Assembly: GCA_964591275.1 (NCBI GenBank)
Contig: CAZQAE010000073.1
Location: 1 to 24,602, forward strand
Direction: 5' to 3'
From: G963674685 sp964591275
GTDB lineage: Bacteria > Lernaellota > Lernaellaia > JACKCT01
Length of the DNA: 24,602 nt
A program made the translations under genes and the position numbers. Below the pieces are notes generated by a model, which was given only the letters and a program-made list of their open reading frames with translations, did not search any database and had not been told where the DNA came from. Below are positions 24,595-24,602 of this stretch, piece by piece (position 1 is the first letter of the stretch; each line of letters opens with the position of its first letter).

Positions 24595-24602
24595 AATGAG
24601 CG

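Noticed and set aside
1..24602. tRNA, rRNA, or transposase genes
   Set aside because: None of the expected conserved stretches was seen in reading through the window; a dedicated RNA search was not possible.

Overview
The window looks like a chromosomal contig from an uncultured Gram-negative bacterium of the broad deltaproteobacterial assemblage (Desulfobacterota, Myxococcota or a Lernaellota-like phylum; I cannot place it more precisely). Pointers are an NtrC-type sigma-54 activator, many lipoprotein signal peptides, an MFE-2-like beta-oxidation enzyme, a B12-dependent lysine aminomutase subunit, and an unusually rich set of surface lipoproteins with poly-aspartate linkers. No rRNA, tRNA, phage genes, transposase genes or CRISPR array were recognised.

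Layout. 1-618 (minus): N-terminal part of an NtrC-family response regulator, cut by the window edge. 743-2866 (plus): ClC chloride channel/antiporter with CBS and TrkA-C-type regulatory domains. 3050-3525: two remnants of Cys-module lipoproteins. 3697-5238 (plus): lysine 5,6-aminomutase alpha subunit, without its beta-subunit gene. 5378-7927 (plus): three poly-Asp lipoproteins. 8148-11578 (plus): a tandem pair of secreted DUF2334 deacetylase-like proteins, the second apparently catalytically dead. 11831-17091 (minus): a transglutaminase-like protein, a beta-helix lipoprotein and a 1019-residue lipoprotein with Ig-like repeats and a TULIP/BPI-like C-terminal half. 17303-19423 (minus): a hydratase-dehydrogenase-SCP2 fusion. 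19609-20310 (plus): a lipoprotein of unknown function. 20318-20508: a palindrome-rich element. 20500-20727 (minus): a small Cys-rich ORF. 20892-23474 (minus): gyrA. 23793-24359 (minus): another poly-Asp lipoprotein.

The unifying theme is a dispersed multigene family. Six genes encode a lipobox, often Ala-Cys-Gly-Asp, followed by a 35-80 residue (Asp-Asp-Asp-X)n tether and then unrelated heads: an eight-Cys module, a PPC domain, a beta-helix, Ig-like plus TULIP domains, and unclassified domains. A seventh protein (DUF2334) carries its Asp tract at the C-terminus, ending in a Cys-rich tail. Two further loci are broken members. The cell therefore seems to display many different heads on one standard acidic tether. 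Shared signal peptides, near-identical terminators and internal DNA duplications point to recent expansion by duplication and module exchange.

Noncoding DNA is also unusual. Three consecutive minus-strand genes each run into a heptanucleotide tandem array that touches the stop codon. There is a cluster of REP-like hairpins, a roughly 190-bp palindromic element with imperfect terminal inverted repeats, and further hairpins at the right edge.
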